64,000 bases of DNA from Apostichopus japonicus (GCF_037975245.1 NC_092571.1:13294917-13358916); one strand, 5' to 3'. Positions 1-10,600 are shown, counted from the first letter of the stretch. Translations and numbers: made by a program. The notes: generated from the letters alone by a model not told the origin.

Positions 1-26
1 AACCCTGAATGTACCATCAAGAGAGG

Positions 27-178
27 TGCATTTTACGTGACTCGCCATCCGGTATCCATAACGTCACGGCCAAACGGCACTACCCAACCATTCCATTATG
101 AAAAACGAAACTCAAGTCCAGCGAGCCAAAAAAAGTAAATACGCCCATCGACCTGCAGACACAAACCCCAACCACCAA
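27..178 (-). mobile_element. Tx1-like LINE, 3' end fragment
   Basis: Reverse-oriented copy of the 3' terminus shared by many fragments in this window. Its hallmarks on the plus strand are a start at TTTTACGTGAC, then an imperfect CCGCC..GCGG stem, ACGTCACGGCCAAACGGC and a CTGCAGA..CAAACCC block. Heavily 5'-truncated with no coding part. Confidence 0.75.
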
Positions 179-582
179 GAGAGTGTTGCTAATGGTCCAG
201 GCGTAAGAAGTATAGGAACAGTTGACTTAAAAAATTCATGAAGATTCTTATAAGAGAAATATTTGGACGCGACATGACTTCGAAAAGTGCCCTTGGGGGT
301 AAGGCTAAGAAAGCACATGCGCAAATTCACTTCGAAAATCACTACATGCACTTTAAGAATCTGTCATATACCGGTATGATGCAACGAGGTTTACTTTTTA
401 TTATACATATAGTTTATCGATACACATAGTTAATGAGATGCCGCGAGAAAGGATTGTAACATGTGAGGGTAATGTCATGATCCTGTTTACGAGTGTTAGA
501 AAAATAGAAAACTAGATTAATTTTCATTTCTTTATCAATATACCAACACATAGTAAAAAATGTTTAGTTAAGATATACTTAC
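179..582. other. Non-coding stretch, possible further kinase exon
   Basis: Intron or flank between the LINE end and the second kinase-like exon. A minus-strand open stretch at about 215-300 reads GTFRSH and YKNLHEFF, which could be the next part of the kinase-like domain. Its only good acceptor (CTTTCTTAG, near 306) gives the wrong phase relative to the exon ending at 583, so no exon is called. Confidence 0.3.
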
Positions 583-693
583 TTTTCTTTACTCCAATTC
601 CTTCAATGTTAATCAGGTGTTCACTTTTGGGCAGATCAAGTGTTCGCTTAACAAATTCATGCCAGTGGATAATTTCCTTCTTTATAAGTTCCT
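583..693 (-). CDS. Ig receptor unit 1, second kinase-like exon (partial gene)
   Basis: Exon of 111 bp with acceptor TATGACGTCAG and donor AAAA|GTAAGTATAT, phase 1 at both ends. It encodes ELIKKEIIHWHEFVKRTLDL followed by PKSEHLINIEGIGVKK. This looks like the alpha-C helix and beta-4 strand of a protein kinase N-lobe (compare the usual 'HPNIVxLxGV'). It joins in frame to the exon at 5118-5276 (CCA G + AG gives P-E). The remaining kinase exons would lie left of the window. The call rests on fold-level resemblance and perfect phase, not on a catalytic motif; no catalytic loop is visible here. The intron upstream holds a 4-kb DNA transposon. Confidence 0.5.
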
Positions 694-842
694 CTGACGT
701 CATAGAAAACAATGCAAATATCACAGAGTTCAGTCTCTTAAAATCTAGACCAATATTCCTATGTCATAAATATTGCAAAAATTTGCATTGACAACTTTTC
801 ATAATTCATTTTATCTTTCTAAAAAAAATTGAATTAAAATGC

Positions 843-1320
843 CTCAGTGCATTCCCCCACCCGCCCTAGTTAGTCAGGCTCATTATGTAATTTCGTTGGA
901 ATTTTTGGGAGATTTGCAAATCTATACATTTTTGGAAACTGTATAGTGTAAGCAATCAGAAAACCAATGTTTACCATTTGCCGGATGCATATATGGCGGC
1001 CATTTTGGATTTTCAAAATGGCCGCTTAAAAAATGGGTGTTTCTCAATATCTTAACATTTAGGGGACCCGGAGTCCTGATTTTAACGGCTAAACCTACAT
1101 TTGTAGGGGCAAGGAATCTAGTGGTACCATGTACTTTAAGCTAAACGTAACCATAAGGCGGTCATCTTGGTTTTTCAAAATGGCCAACGTAAATATGAAT
1201 GTTTCCCAATATCTCGGCATCTAGGTGACCTAGAGTCATACATTTAACGGCTAATCCTATATTTTTAGGGGTGAGGAATCCAGTGACACCAAGTACAATA
1301 GGCTAAACATAATAACAGAT
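843..1320. repeat. Left terminal inverted repeat of the 4-kb transposon
   Basis: Matches the reverse complement of about 4430-4862 over several hundred bases, for example TTTCGTTGGAATTTTTGGGA, CTGTATAGTGTAAGCAATCA and AACGGCTAAACCTACATTTG. Inside the repeat, a palindromic unit (GGCCATTTTGG.TTTTCAAAATGGCC) occurs twice, near 1000 and 1150, so the TIR itself contains a direct duplication. Confidence 0.85.
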
Positions 1321-1438
1321 GTAGATGATAGTAGATGATCCGATAGACTGAGCCATACATTTCACTTCCGACGATGATAATTGTTTATCATTAAACTTCA
1401 AGGGCAGGGACCATCATCATGATCTTCAGCTAGTACTC

Positions 1439-4124
1439 TCACTCATCATCATCACTGTTACTGGCCAACAATATGTCATTCCTAGAGTGCTCATCATTCT
1501 GACACTGAGTGCCGCATTGGCAGAGGTCTGTACACGATAGGTTATTGGACCTGCAAAACATCGAGCTGTAGAACATTCGGCTCTGCACTGGCATCTCACC
1601 ATCTCGATGATGGCCTTGGGGACTGGGAGCACCTCAGTAGTAACTGGCTTGACCTGACCAGTTGTGTCCTTGTAGAAGCCGTGCTTCAGAGGATCCAGGA
1701 ACTGCTGCTGAGCAACGCTTGCCTGACCCCATACTGTGGCCTGGATCTGGACTCGGAGGATGTGCTGCTTGAGAGCACCGGGGTGGGAGGCAGCTTGTCA
1801 CTTTCAGCCATATGCTTGCAGAACAGAACAATCGCAGCACGGGGATGCTCGCAATCTGGATGCCCTGTGGTGAGTATGCAGCAGAGACGAATGTAACAAA
1901 CGTAGAGAGCAGGTCGTCGGTGACTTCAGTGGCATCCGAAAGCATCTGCAAAGCCTTGACGACTTCTCCGTCTGCTTTTAGGTAGATTTGCAGCCAGCTG
2001 GTTGCTTTGCCTATACGAGAGAACCTCCCCGTGTTGTCTGCCCCCGAAAATGCGTGGAAGGCTGACAAAGCCTTTGCTCTTTCTGGACCTAGAGCTGTCC
2101 ATACTGGCTGCACTTGGATCACTCCGGAGGCCATCGACATGGATGTTTTCCTCAGCAGCAGGTCATAATTGGCTATGACAAGCACCAGGACATCTCTGTC
2201 TGGGGAGAAGACAACTAATTCTGCATCAGGTGGGTTGCGCTGTGATGCCAGCACTGCCTGGTGGATCAGCAGTGTGTCCGCCTCTTCATGGTTGTTGTCC
2301 TCAAAGAGCAGCTCGTTGATGCTTCTGGTATGTCCTGAGGCCGATGTGATGACCAACTTGGAGGAGTCTTTGTTGTGCTCCAGGGTTTTGCTGCCAGATA
2401 CTTAGTCAGATCTACCTTCGTCTTGTCATGGGAAAGGAACCGGCTCATCGGGATGCGTTTGATGCTGGTGTCATCTCTGATCTGATATTGGACCGGATCC
2501 TTCCCTTGTCTCCGTTTCTCTCTTGTGGTACTCTTTAAGGAGTCGGCCTTGTAAGTATCAAACACTAGAATGATCTCATCACAGTCTCTTGGAAGAGACA
2601 TCATTCTGGCATTGAAGCATTCACTTAGGTCCTTGACTGTCACTACCGTGGCTGGTTTCTTTGTCAGCTTCTGCACGACCACCATACAGTCCACCAGTGC
2701 AATCTTGCGATTTGTGTCACCCTCAATGTGTGTGAAGTCCATGGTTTCAGAATCCACTGCGTCGCGCTGCAGACCACTTGCATCTTGCAACTGCTGCTGA
2801 TCGTCATAGGGTGGTTCTGCTTTTCCCAACTTCTTAAGAAGGTGGATCAATTTTGACTTGTCAGTGCATGGCAGCATTGCTCCGTTTGGCGCGAACAGTG
2901 CCCTCGGTGTCAACGTGAACTCGTAGTTCCCGATGCCTTGTTTCAGGTCTCGGTTAGACCTGGCAAGGACCATCACCCTTCCGTAGAGATCCTTGGTCTC
3001 CTTCAGGTCTACAGTCTTGTCCCAGAGTTTCACACTGGCTTTCTTGTTGCCAGACATGTACATCTTGTTGTTCTGTTTCTTCACTGGTGCCCACAGGCTG
3101 ACGTCACTTCATACACTTCATACAACTTCTGCCCAGTGGCGTCAATGTTCAGGATCTGTGGCACCTACTCGTCTGGAATGTAGGGATGAGTGATCAGATT
3201 GTGCAGCTGGTCACTTTCAGTGGCAAATGGATTGCCATGACTCAGGATCGCAGCCTTGATTTTGTCAATTGCGTCATGCTCCATCTTGACTGCACTTGGT
3301 CCAAGGTCATGGTGCTCTGTGGCCTTGCCAACTTCCGCATCAAACTGACTTTTGAACTCCTCTGACAGGCACGACAGTTCTGGTGCAGCCATGAAGAACC
3401 TCTGTCTGGCGTTGGCGTTGTTGGAGATGCCAATGAGTCCAGCACGAACCTTCATTTGCTTGTTCAGATGTTCGCATGCGTGGTCTGCTCCAACAGAAAC
3501 GAATGGGATCTTGTTCTTGGTGACCGATATCTTGCCAGCTTCCAGTTCCTTCCAGGTGTTGGGGTGGTTGTTTCTCAGGCCATACATGTCTGCGATGTAT
3601 CCGTGCCAGAGTCGCTTGTACTTGATTCGGTCCATAGCAAAGAACATCTTGCTCAGTGCTTCTCCAGCTTCGAGATGGAGCGCGTGGTCAGCATTCCGGG
3701 ATGCTGCCCGAAGAACCGGATTGTTTCCACTCGGTGTATGTAGTTCATCATTGATTTGAACATGGCATTCTTCGATCTCTCAGTCTCCCAGTTCTTGAAT
3801 GTCTTCACTACTTCAGCAGTGGTCAGGGCTTGAAGGAGCTTGGTGTTGGCTTCTTTTACGGATTCGGCCTTCGTGCATTTGTCCCCTTCTGAGCAGGCAG
3901 CTTCTACTTCCTCCGTTGCTTTCCTCCGTTGCTTTCAAGGCGTCTTTCAGTTGTGGGTTGTCCGTGAAGAACTCCTCCATTGCCATCTCATACAGAGCTA
4001 CATATGAGTATATGTGGGCACGGAGAGCGCGCTTGTAGTGGTTGCATTTCAGGTTCTGCCTTGTTGTGGCAGAACCATACACATCAGCTTCCATCCAGGC
4101 ATCATCTCTGCCCGAGTTCTCCAT
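1439..4124 (-). pseudogene. Transposon protein with XPG/PIN-like nuclease motifs, frameshifted
   Basis: Minus-strand coding remnants run from about 4124 to a stop at 1439-1441 in at least five frame segments: 4124-3813, 3647-3165, 3084-2266, 2356-1634 and 1632-1439. In order they show FFAMDRIKYKRLWHGYIADM and FVSVGADHACEHLNKQMK; GNYEFTLTPRALF; IILVFDTYKADSLKSTTREK; then NNHEEADTLLIHQA, VVFSPDRDVLVLVI and AFHAFSGADNT; and a C-terminal Cys-rich tail (CQCRAEC..RC, CTDLCQCGTQCQN). The EEADT ... SPDRDVLVL ... SGAD spacing resembles the XPG-I/PIN-like acidic nuclease core. Similar multicopy proteins occur in many invertebrate transposons. Frame changes near 3650-3810, 3090-3160, 2270-2350 and 1550 make it non-functional as assembled. 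Confidence 0.65.
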
Positions 4125-4429
4125 GGAGGCGCCGAGAGCTGGCCTGTGGTTCCAAGCGATCGCTGAATTTGATGCAATCCTACTTTTAATAATTCCTTAA
4201 GAAGATATTTCTCAATAAAATACTATTTAGTGCTTACCCTGGACAATCAATGTAACTTATGCCTAGTTTTATTAAGATATGAAAGCTTACGAATCGAAAG
4301 TTGCTCCAGATTTTCGTTGCTTCCAATCACATAACGGATTTTCGCGAAACTGGGCCTTTGTGTACAATTCCAATAACATGGTTGTGATGATGCACCTACA
4401 TAATTTAAATGGCTTCAACAAAAAGTGGT

Positions 4430-4862
4430 AGGGCAAGCTGATAGCTCGAAGCTCGTTTAGCCGTAAAAACTAGGACTGAAAGTCACCTACAAGTTTAGAT
4501 ACTAAGAAACGCCCATTCTTAAGGCGGCCATTTTGAAAATCCAAGATGACCGCCTTGTGGTTACGTTTACCTTATATTACTTGGTACCACTAGATTCCTT
4601 GCCCCTACAAATGTAGGTTTAGCCGTTAAAATCAGGCCTCTGGGTCCCCTAGATGTTGAAATATTGAGAAACACCCATTTTTAAAGCGGCCATTTTGAAA
4701 ATCCAAGATGGCCGCCATACATGCGTCCGGTAAATGGTAAACATTGGTTTTCTGATTGCTTACACTATACAGTTTCCAAAAATGTATAGATTTTTAAATC
4801 TCCCAAAAATTCCAACGAAACTATAATTCTGAACATAGTGAACCTGACTAAGTGCACCCGTT
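4430..4862. repeat. Right terminal inverted repeat of the 4-kb transposon
   Basis: Reverse-complement partner of 843-1320. Ends near ..CACTATG/CTTAGTCAGG on the complementary strand; the left partner has CTCATTATG/TTAGTCAGG. Confidence 0.85.
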
Positions 4863-5117
4863 TCGCATACAAACATAAACAACCAACATACATCTCCTAA
4901 TTCACCTTATACCTTTCACCTCTTCACCATCTCCTTCACCCTTGTCCTTATTTCTACTCTCCATTCCCCTCTGCTCACAGACATCCTCTTCTGATGAAGA
5001 CATATAAAGTTAAATCAATATCACAACATTAATCTACCAATTCTTATTTACCGAATAATACAACCCATCGTGTCATTTGTATACACACCACTATCAATAC
5101 TATTTGTAATCTTTTAC

Positions 5118-5276
5118 CTGGAATAGTCGTTAGAACAGCCACTTTATTGGCGTCAATTGTCCCCATCCATCTATTGTATATTGTTCCCATCTTTATACTT
5201 GATAGCAGACAGAAATCGTTCTCGCTGAAAATTCTGGATTTTTCTGAAGTATCTCTCGTCGTTGCTGAGTAATAAT
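5118..5276 (-). CDS. Ig receptor unit 1, first kinase-like exon
   Basis: 159-bp exon with acceptor AATCCGTAG after a pyrimidine-rich tract and donor CCAG|GTAAAAG, phase 1 in and phase 1 out. The product reads YYSATTRDTSEKSRIFSEND, then FCLLSSIKMGTIYNRWMGTI and DANKVAVLTTIP. This fits a kinase N-lobe: a degenerate Gly loop (only one Gly in IKMGTIY), a beta-2 'YNRWMGT' and a beta-3 'KVAVLTT'. The usual beta-3 lysine of VAxK is replaced by Leu, so if this is a kinase fold it is probably inactive. Upstream Ser/Thr/Tyr residues (YYSATTRDTSEKS) form a juxtamembrane segment. Spliced to 583-693 it gives an uninterrupted reading frame. Confidence 0.55.
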
Positions 5277-5538
5277 CTACGGATTGTGGAGGGTGGAAGG
5301 GAGAGATGAATGAATGAGAGGACAAATTGAATGTTCTAAGATGAAAATATATTTATAACGTGGATGATTTCAAACAGTATTCGCAATAGTTATATATATA
5401 GCTATATTTGACTGTTTGACAGAGATAAGTAATAAGGTTTGCAGCTTCTTTTCATATTCAATCTACTATCGGAAAAGGCATATCCGGATCAATAATAACC
5501 TGCAATACAATTGGTCTTGACAAATAGTATAAAATATT
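5277..5538. other. Intron, nothing recognised
   Basis: AT-rich sequence between the first kinase-like exon and a LINE 3' fragment. I see no exon, RNA or repeat in it beyond a short TATA-rich run near 5390. Confidence 0.4.
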
Positions 5539-5677
5539 GTGCTTTTACGTGACCCGCCCTGCGGGATCCAAAATGTCACGGCCAAACGGCACTACCCAAC
5601 CATCCCATTCGGACAAACAAAACTCAAGTCAAGCGAGCCAAAAAAGTAAATACGCACAACGACCTGCAGAGACAAAA
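5539..5677 (-). mobile_element. Tx1-like LINE, 3' end fragment
   Basis: Same terminus as 27-178: GTGC followed by TTTTACGTGACCCGCCCTGC, CGGCCAAACGGCACTACCCA and CCTGCAGAGACAAAA. Lies in the intron between the juxtamembrane and kinase-like exons. Confidence 0.8.
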
Positions 5678-5696
5678 TATTGTTAATATAACTTAC

Positions 5697-5749
5697 TACT
5701 TTCACTACATCCACTCGAGTCATCACTAGGGATGCTTGGAAGATCGGAT
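5697..5749 (-). CDS. Ig receptor unit 1, Ser/Asp-rich juxtamembrane exon
   Basis: 53-bp exon, acceptor CTCTCGATTAAG behind a CT-rich tract, donor AGTA|GTAAGTTAT. Entered in phase 2 and left in phase 1 it encodes SDLPSIPSDDSSGCSES, an acidic Ser-rich linker. Those phases are exactly what the microexon at 6639-6663 (exit 2) and the kinase-like exon at 5118-5276 (entry 1) require. The other two frames give a stop or break the downstream phase. Confidence 0.5.
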
Positions 5750-6638
5750 CTTAATCGAGAGACAGAGAGTATATTTAGAAAGATGCTCATTTCATTACAA
5801 GTTAACGTTTAACGGCTGATATTAAAGAAAGCACATTGTCCTTACCACTTTAAAGTTATTCATTAATATACATAACGATGCAACATGGACTTTCCAGCTA
5901 TATGCAAAGAATATAACACCAGGTATTAGATTTGTTTTTCATCAAGTCCAAATTTACCTAATTTACCTATTATCTAATACGATTCCATGTTGCAAAGCAG
6001 TCAGTCCGTAGCTTAATGAAATTCTAACAGTATACTATACGTATCTATTAAGACCAATTGCTCAATAAAAATAACCGTACATATGTTCATTGTATACCTG
6101 TTGTGGATATAAATAATTAACGTTTGGAATCAAATATAACTACATTTTTTTCTTCGGAATATTTTAAACATAATGATTCTATTTCTACAATATGTCTTAT
6201 ATCCTATTTTTTTAAAGAGAGGCTGCCCCGCCTCTTATTACGAAAACATGAAAAACCAACGAAGTACACCGAAAACATAAATTCTTACTTTTGTTTTCTT
6301 TTGAAACTTCCTTGCAAGCTATTCTGCAAAACTAAGGAAGAAAATGTTATAAATATCATTTCCATGTATTATAATTGTAAGGAATTGCAAGCCTATAATA
6401 GGGTATGGAATGTTGTGATATAACATACGTGATTGGTCGGCTAATGACAGGCTGTTCAATTGAATCTGAGTTGGTCCAGAGAGATTGGAATCTGTATTTC
6501 TAGTAAAACAAAACGTTAAAAGGAATTGCAGGTTATTGCAGGCTAACATTGTTAATTGCTGTATAATGTTATTAATGTTCTCTTTACTTTTGCTTCAATA
6601 ATATTTAAGAACAAGTAAAGACAAGAGAAATAACTTAC
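5750..6638. other. Intron, nothing recognised
   Basis: Intron between the juxtamembrane exon and the microexon. Short open stretches on both strands (such as 6124-6423) lack codon bias, splice context or known motifs. Confidence 0.4.
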
Positions 6639-6663
6639 ATTGATACGTTAGCAGACATTATAG
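6639..6663 (-). CDS. Ig receptor unit 1, 25-bp microexon
   Basis: Flanked by a strong acceptor (CCACTTTTTTTTTGTAG) and a strong donor (AAT|GTAAGTTATT). Entry phase 1 and exit phase 2 bridge the transmembrane exon (exit 1) and the juxtamembrane exon (entry 2). It adds IMSANVS just inside the membrane. Small size makes it easy to miss; the phase match and the two consensus sites are the support. Confidence 0.5.
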
Positions 6664-6910
6664 CTACAAAAAAAAAGTGGAAACAAGGAGAAATTTGTAA
6701 AAATAAGAACAAAAGAATGTAATATTTGTCTCACAATTTCTTAAATAAATAAATAAATAAATGAACACTCTTACAATGTGTCCTTCAGCTGACGTTGTAC
6801 ACTTTTTGTCAAATTTCTCATTAATTTAAAATTCTATAATACATTGAGAATTTTGTAAGCAAAAGTATTCATTAAAAATTGTTACTTTAAATATTATAAA
6901 ACACACTCAC

Positions 6911-6997
6911 GTTTGAAGATGACCTTGTACCCATAAAAGGAGAGGATACACAATACAGCTACAATGGGACTCACCCACGGAAGAAAATGGGCAACTC
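6911..6997 (-). CDS. Ig receptor unit 1, transmembrane exon
   Basis: 87-bp exon, acceptor TTTCCAAATAG, donor AAAC|GTGAGTGTG, phase 1 to phase 1. It encodes VAHFLPWVSPIVAVLCIL then SFYGYKVIFK: a single hydrophobic helix followed by a Tyr/Lys stop-transfer stretch. Entry phase matches the C-domain exon at 11782-12099 (exit 1). A differently worded TM exon for unit 2 sits at 40549-40633. Confidence 0.65.
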
Positions 6998-7296
6998 CTA
7001 TTTGGAAATAACAAAATTTATGAACCATTACAAAATACAAATAGAGTTTTGTAACAGACCTTGAGGAACAATATATGTTTATTATGACGTAGGTAATCGC
7101 GCACATGTTCTTTTAAGTAGTAGCTATACCCGCGTGCGTATAGCACACCATGTTAACGTTTAATTAATAATTACAGATATCTTCAACTGAATTCGAGATA
7201 TCAAGAATTTTGCCATCTAAGCGGCAATTGCATGGCTCTAGTTCAGTCAGTCTGTGATAAGCAGCATTGTGCATTGGTTCTACTATCAAAAATGAA
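6998..7296. other. Intron, nothing recognised
   Basis: Short intronic stretch with no supported feature. Confidence 0.35.
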
Positions 7297-7998
7297 GTGC
7301 TTTTTACGTGACCCAACCTGTGGGATCCAAAACGTCAGGGCCAAACGGCACTACCCAACTGTCCCATTCTAACAAACAAAACTGCAAAAGGACGACCAGC
7401 ACGCAGCGAATCGAAACACCCCTCCCCAGCACACCAGCGTCCAAAAAGGGCAGCCCCAGATAAACGGCGAAAATCGCCTGAACCTGAAAGCGAATATCGC
7501 ACTTCACTGCCTCCAGGACTGCCTGCCAACTGCCTAATTTTCCCCTAAAAACTATATCGCATCTGTACCTCCAAATCAGTTTTTTTTTTCTTCAAAATAG
7601 CACAAAGACAAATAATACGATGCAACACAGCAACAGAACAAACTGGAGGATCTATCCCAATATAAAACAAAGCCCTGTCCTACCACCATGAACGGTCTCC
7701 CGTTACACAAGCTGAAACAAAGGAACAATGCCAAAAAACTTAAGCAGTACTCTCTAAGCTGTCACAGCCGGTCCTAGGGCACAGTCCATCACCCAATCGC
7801 CAATGATACCTTTTCAGATTGGTCACCAACGTGTGCAATTATCCAAGCTAGATCTCAGAGCCTGCAACTATTCAGGCTTGAATGCACTAAACGCCTTACT
7901 TCGGAAGGATGACGTTCCTGTACAAATAACTCATTCAAGGCACTTTTCCGAAAGGAACTGTGTGTCCCTGTACACAAATTGCATTCCAGTGGTATTCC
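7297..7998 (-). mobile_element. Tx1-like LINE fragment, 3' end plus C-terminal coding relic
   Basis: Starts at the common 3' terminus (GTGC/TTTTTACGTGACCC) and extends into decayed ORF2. On the minus strand it is collinear with 25233-26000, including CGGCGAAAATCGCCTG, CAGGACTGCCTGCCAACT and CACCCAATCGCCAATG. Internally deleted and frameshifted. It abuts the start of the tandem duplication at about 8000. Confidence 0.75.
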
Positions 7999-7999
7999 A

Positions 8000-9050
8000 G
8001 GAAACTTTGAATGACAACAACGAAACATGCAGAAATGATATTGCCTTTGATAATTAAAATTGTCTACGTTTCTTTTTCTGTATATTACTTCATTGAGAGA
8101 GATAACGTGTATGTTCTTCATTCGATTCAAACATATTTAGCCATACCCGAAGACGAGGAACGCACTACACTGAGTGTTCTTGTTGATTCTTCTGAAAGAT
8201 ACACAAAGTAACAACAGAAATGAAAAGAAATACATATGTCCTTCATATCCATATCAAACAAATCAGCAGACTCAATGTTGATGCCTTGGGGCTATTTTAG
8301 TTGGCTTTGATTAGTTCCAATATGCATTCTACCCTAAACTGATATAGCGATGACGTTTATATAGCTTGACCAGTAAACTTTTTATTTCGTTTAATAAACC
8401 CAGAGTCCAAAATTTGACATTATCCAATTGGAATTAATGTTGATATGATGAATGTCTGGGCGACGAAATGTTGAGACTCGAATTAGGTCATTACGTAGAC
8501 TTACTCATAAACCTGCATTCCATGATATCAAACTAAAACAGTGTCTATGTTTGGTCAACTGCAGTCTTATCAGGAACGGATCCGAGATTAAATAATGATG
8601 TGGTGTATGGAGTAGAAAAGAGGGGTGATTATCCACACCCCTCATCATAGCACTTTGCATCTGCGCCTTCTATTGTAAAATAATATACTTATAAGAAAAA
8701 CGTCTTACCTCAAAACTTGTAATGCAGTTCATGGTTGTTGCTAGGGTTTTAGATCTAATTAACCGTAACTAGTGTTAACATTTTAAGCTCTCCATACATA
8801 CAAGGAACAGATCATTCATATTCGTGAGTGAATAATCATATTTGAGACAAACCTAAGGGAAAAGACGAACGAGTTGTTGATTCATCTGTGAGAAAAATAA
8901 ACATTTGTAAAAGAGGGACATTCTAAGTATCATTTTTCCATATCAAGTTTCACTTGTATAGAACTCCTTGCAATAGTATATATGGTAATACTGGAGATAC
9001 TGTGGATATTTTATGTACTAATTTGTTACAGCATATTCTCCATAAAAGCT
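8000..9050. repeat. Tandem duplication, copy D1
   Basis: Collinear with 9463-10600. Shared landmarks are GATAACGTGTATGTTYTT, GAGGAACGCACT..CACTGAGTGTT, GGCTATTTYAGTTGGCTTTGA, GGGCGACGAAATG.TGAGAC and CAAGTTTCACTTGTATAGAA. D1 lacks the LINE insertion found in D2. The region lies in the intron between the C-domain and TM exons. Confidence 0.8.
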
Positions 9051-9626
9051 TGATTGCTTGAACATGACAGGGACTTCGGATACCACATTTATAAGTATGT
9101 GTGCTGGAGGAGGCGGGGAGGAGACTCAGATTTCTTTAACTTTGTCCTCGGTGAATTCAAGAGCACAAAAGGTCAGAGAGGTTTTTCAGTGGCACTGACA
9201 TGAAAACAATGTTGGGGCAAAAGGAAGTCAAAATGTAAAGTTGTAGATTTTACAAATACGTAAGACAGAGGCTAACCACCACCAAACCAAGTTCGCCATT
9301 TATGCAGTATATTTGTTTAGACAGTTGGCACGATGGCATTCTTACGTACTTATAACCTTTCACTGTGTTACATTTAAATCGTGATGCTTACATAGATCTA
9401 TGGACGTTATTTTTGTTATACCGTTTCTTACATACGCTTCAGAGAAAATCGAACGATTTTCTCCTTCGGAAACTTTGTAATGACAACAACGAATCGTGCA
9501 GAAATGATAATGCCTTTGATAATTAAAATTGTCTCACGTTTCTTTTTCAGTATATTACTTCACTGAGATAGATAACGTGTATGTTTTGTTTCAATCGAAT
9601 GAAGTAATTAATATATTGAGCCATAC

Positions 9627-9659
9627 CTGAAGATGAGGAACGCACTTCACTGAGTGTTC
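9627..9659 (-). CDS. Candidate Ser-rich stalk microexon
   Basis: 33 bp between AATCAACAG and CTTCAG|GTATGGC on the minus strand, phase 1 to phase 1, encoding TLSEVRSSSS. It sits between the C-domain exon (exit 1) and the TM exon (entry 1), so it could be an optional extracellular stalk exon. The D1 counterpart (near 8147-8178) has CAACAAG in place of the acceptor and is one base shorter, so it would shift the frame. The polypyrimidine tract is weak; confidence is low. Confidence 0.3.
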
Positions 9660-9969
9660 CTGTTGATTCATAAGTAAATTCATATGTGCTCTATATCCAT
9701 ATAAAACAAATCAGGAGGCTCCATGTTGAGCCTTGCGGCTATTTCAGTTGGCTTTGACGAGATCCAATATGCATTCTACACAAACTAACATACGATGACG
9801 ATTGTATAGTTTGATCAGTTAACTTTTTATTTCGTTTAATGAACCCAGAGCCCAAAATGTTGATATGAATAATTTCTGGGCGACGAAATGCTGAGACCCA
9901 AATTAGGTCATTACATAGACTTACTAAAGAACCTGCATTTCATGATATCAAACTAAAACAGTGTATATG

Positions 9970-10096
9970 TTTGTGCATTTTACGTAACCCGCCCTGCGGG
10001 AACCTAAACGTCACGGCCAAACGGTAGTACCAAACCAGCCCACTCTGACAAACAAAACTCAAGTCAAGCGAGCCAACAAAAAGTATATACGACTAT
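9970..10096 (-). mobile_element. Tx1-like LINE 3' end inserted in D2
   Basis: Short 5'-truncated insertion starting TGCA/TTTTACGTAACCCGCCC. D1 at about 8560 is the empty site (..TATGTTTG/GTCAAC..). Repeats of TATATGTTTG and TATATTTGTTG flank the insert as an imperfect target-site duplication. The comparison shows that TGCA belongs to the element's end. Confidence 0.8.
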
Positions 10097-10600
10097 ATTT
10101 GTTGAACTACATTCTTGTCAGGAAAGGATCCTAGATTTAATAATGATGTGGAAAGTGGTGTTGAAAAGAGGGGTGGTTATCCACAACCCTCATCACTGCA
10201 CTCTGGATGGGCGCTTATTATTGTTAAATAATACTTATAAGGTTTTAAATTTCCGAAGAAACTCAAAGTTGAAGTAGCTCCTTTCCTCAAAACTTGTAAT
10301 GCAGCGCATGGTTGTTGCTAGGTAGGGTCTTAGATCTAATTTACCGAAACTAGTATTAACATTTCAAGCTCTCAAAACATACAAAACGGATATTCATAGT
10401 CGTGGGTTAATAATCATATTTGAGACAAACCTGAGGAAAAAGACGAACGAGTTGTTGATTCATCTGTGAGAAAAATAATTCGTTAAAGAGGAACATTTTA
10501 AGTATCATTTCTCCATACCAAGTTTCACTTGTATAGAACTTCTTGCAATAGTATGTATGGTAACACTGGAGATACTGTAAGCTTGAACATCATATTTAAT

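Larger units (their letters stand above)
843..4862 (-). mobile_element. Long-TIR DNA transposon with XPG/PIN-like gene (possibly Academ-like)
   Basis: About 4 kb, bounded by ~400-bp inverted repeats (843-1320 and 4430-4862) and carrying one broken minus-strand gene. It lies in the intron between the two kinase-like exons, in the host gene's orientation. A TIR DNA transposon whose protein has XPG-type nuclease motifs and a Cys-rich tail recalls the Academ superfamily, but I cannot verify this. Exact ends are uncertain because the outermost ~25 bp differ between the two sides. Confidence 0.7.
9463..10600. repeat. Tandem duplication, copy D2
   Basis: Second copy of the D1 block, same orientation, interrupted by a LINE 3' fragment at 9970-10096. 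It keeps a possible 33-bp linker exon (9627-9659) whose acceptor has decayed in D1. Confidence 0.8.

Noticed and set aside
112-351. Minus-strand open stretch reading GTFRSH...YKNLHEFF as a third kinase-like exon
   Set aside because: The nearest good acceptor gives the wrong phase for the exon ending at 583, no donor is seen, and part of the frame is LINE tail.
6124-6549. Overlapping ORFs on both strands as intronic genes
   Set aside because: AT-driven chance ORFs without motifs, homologous copies or splice support.
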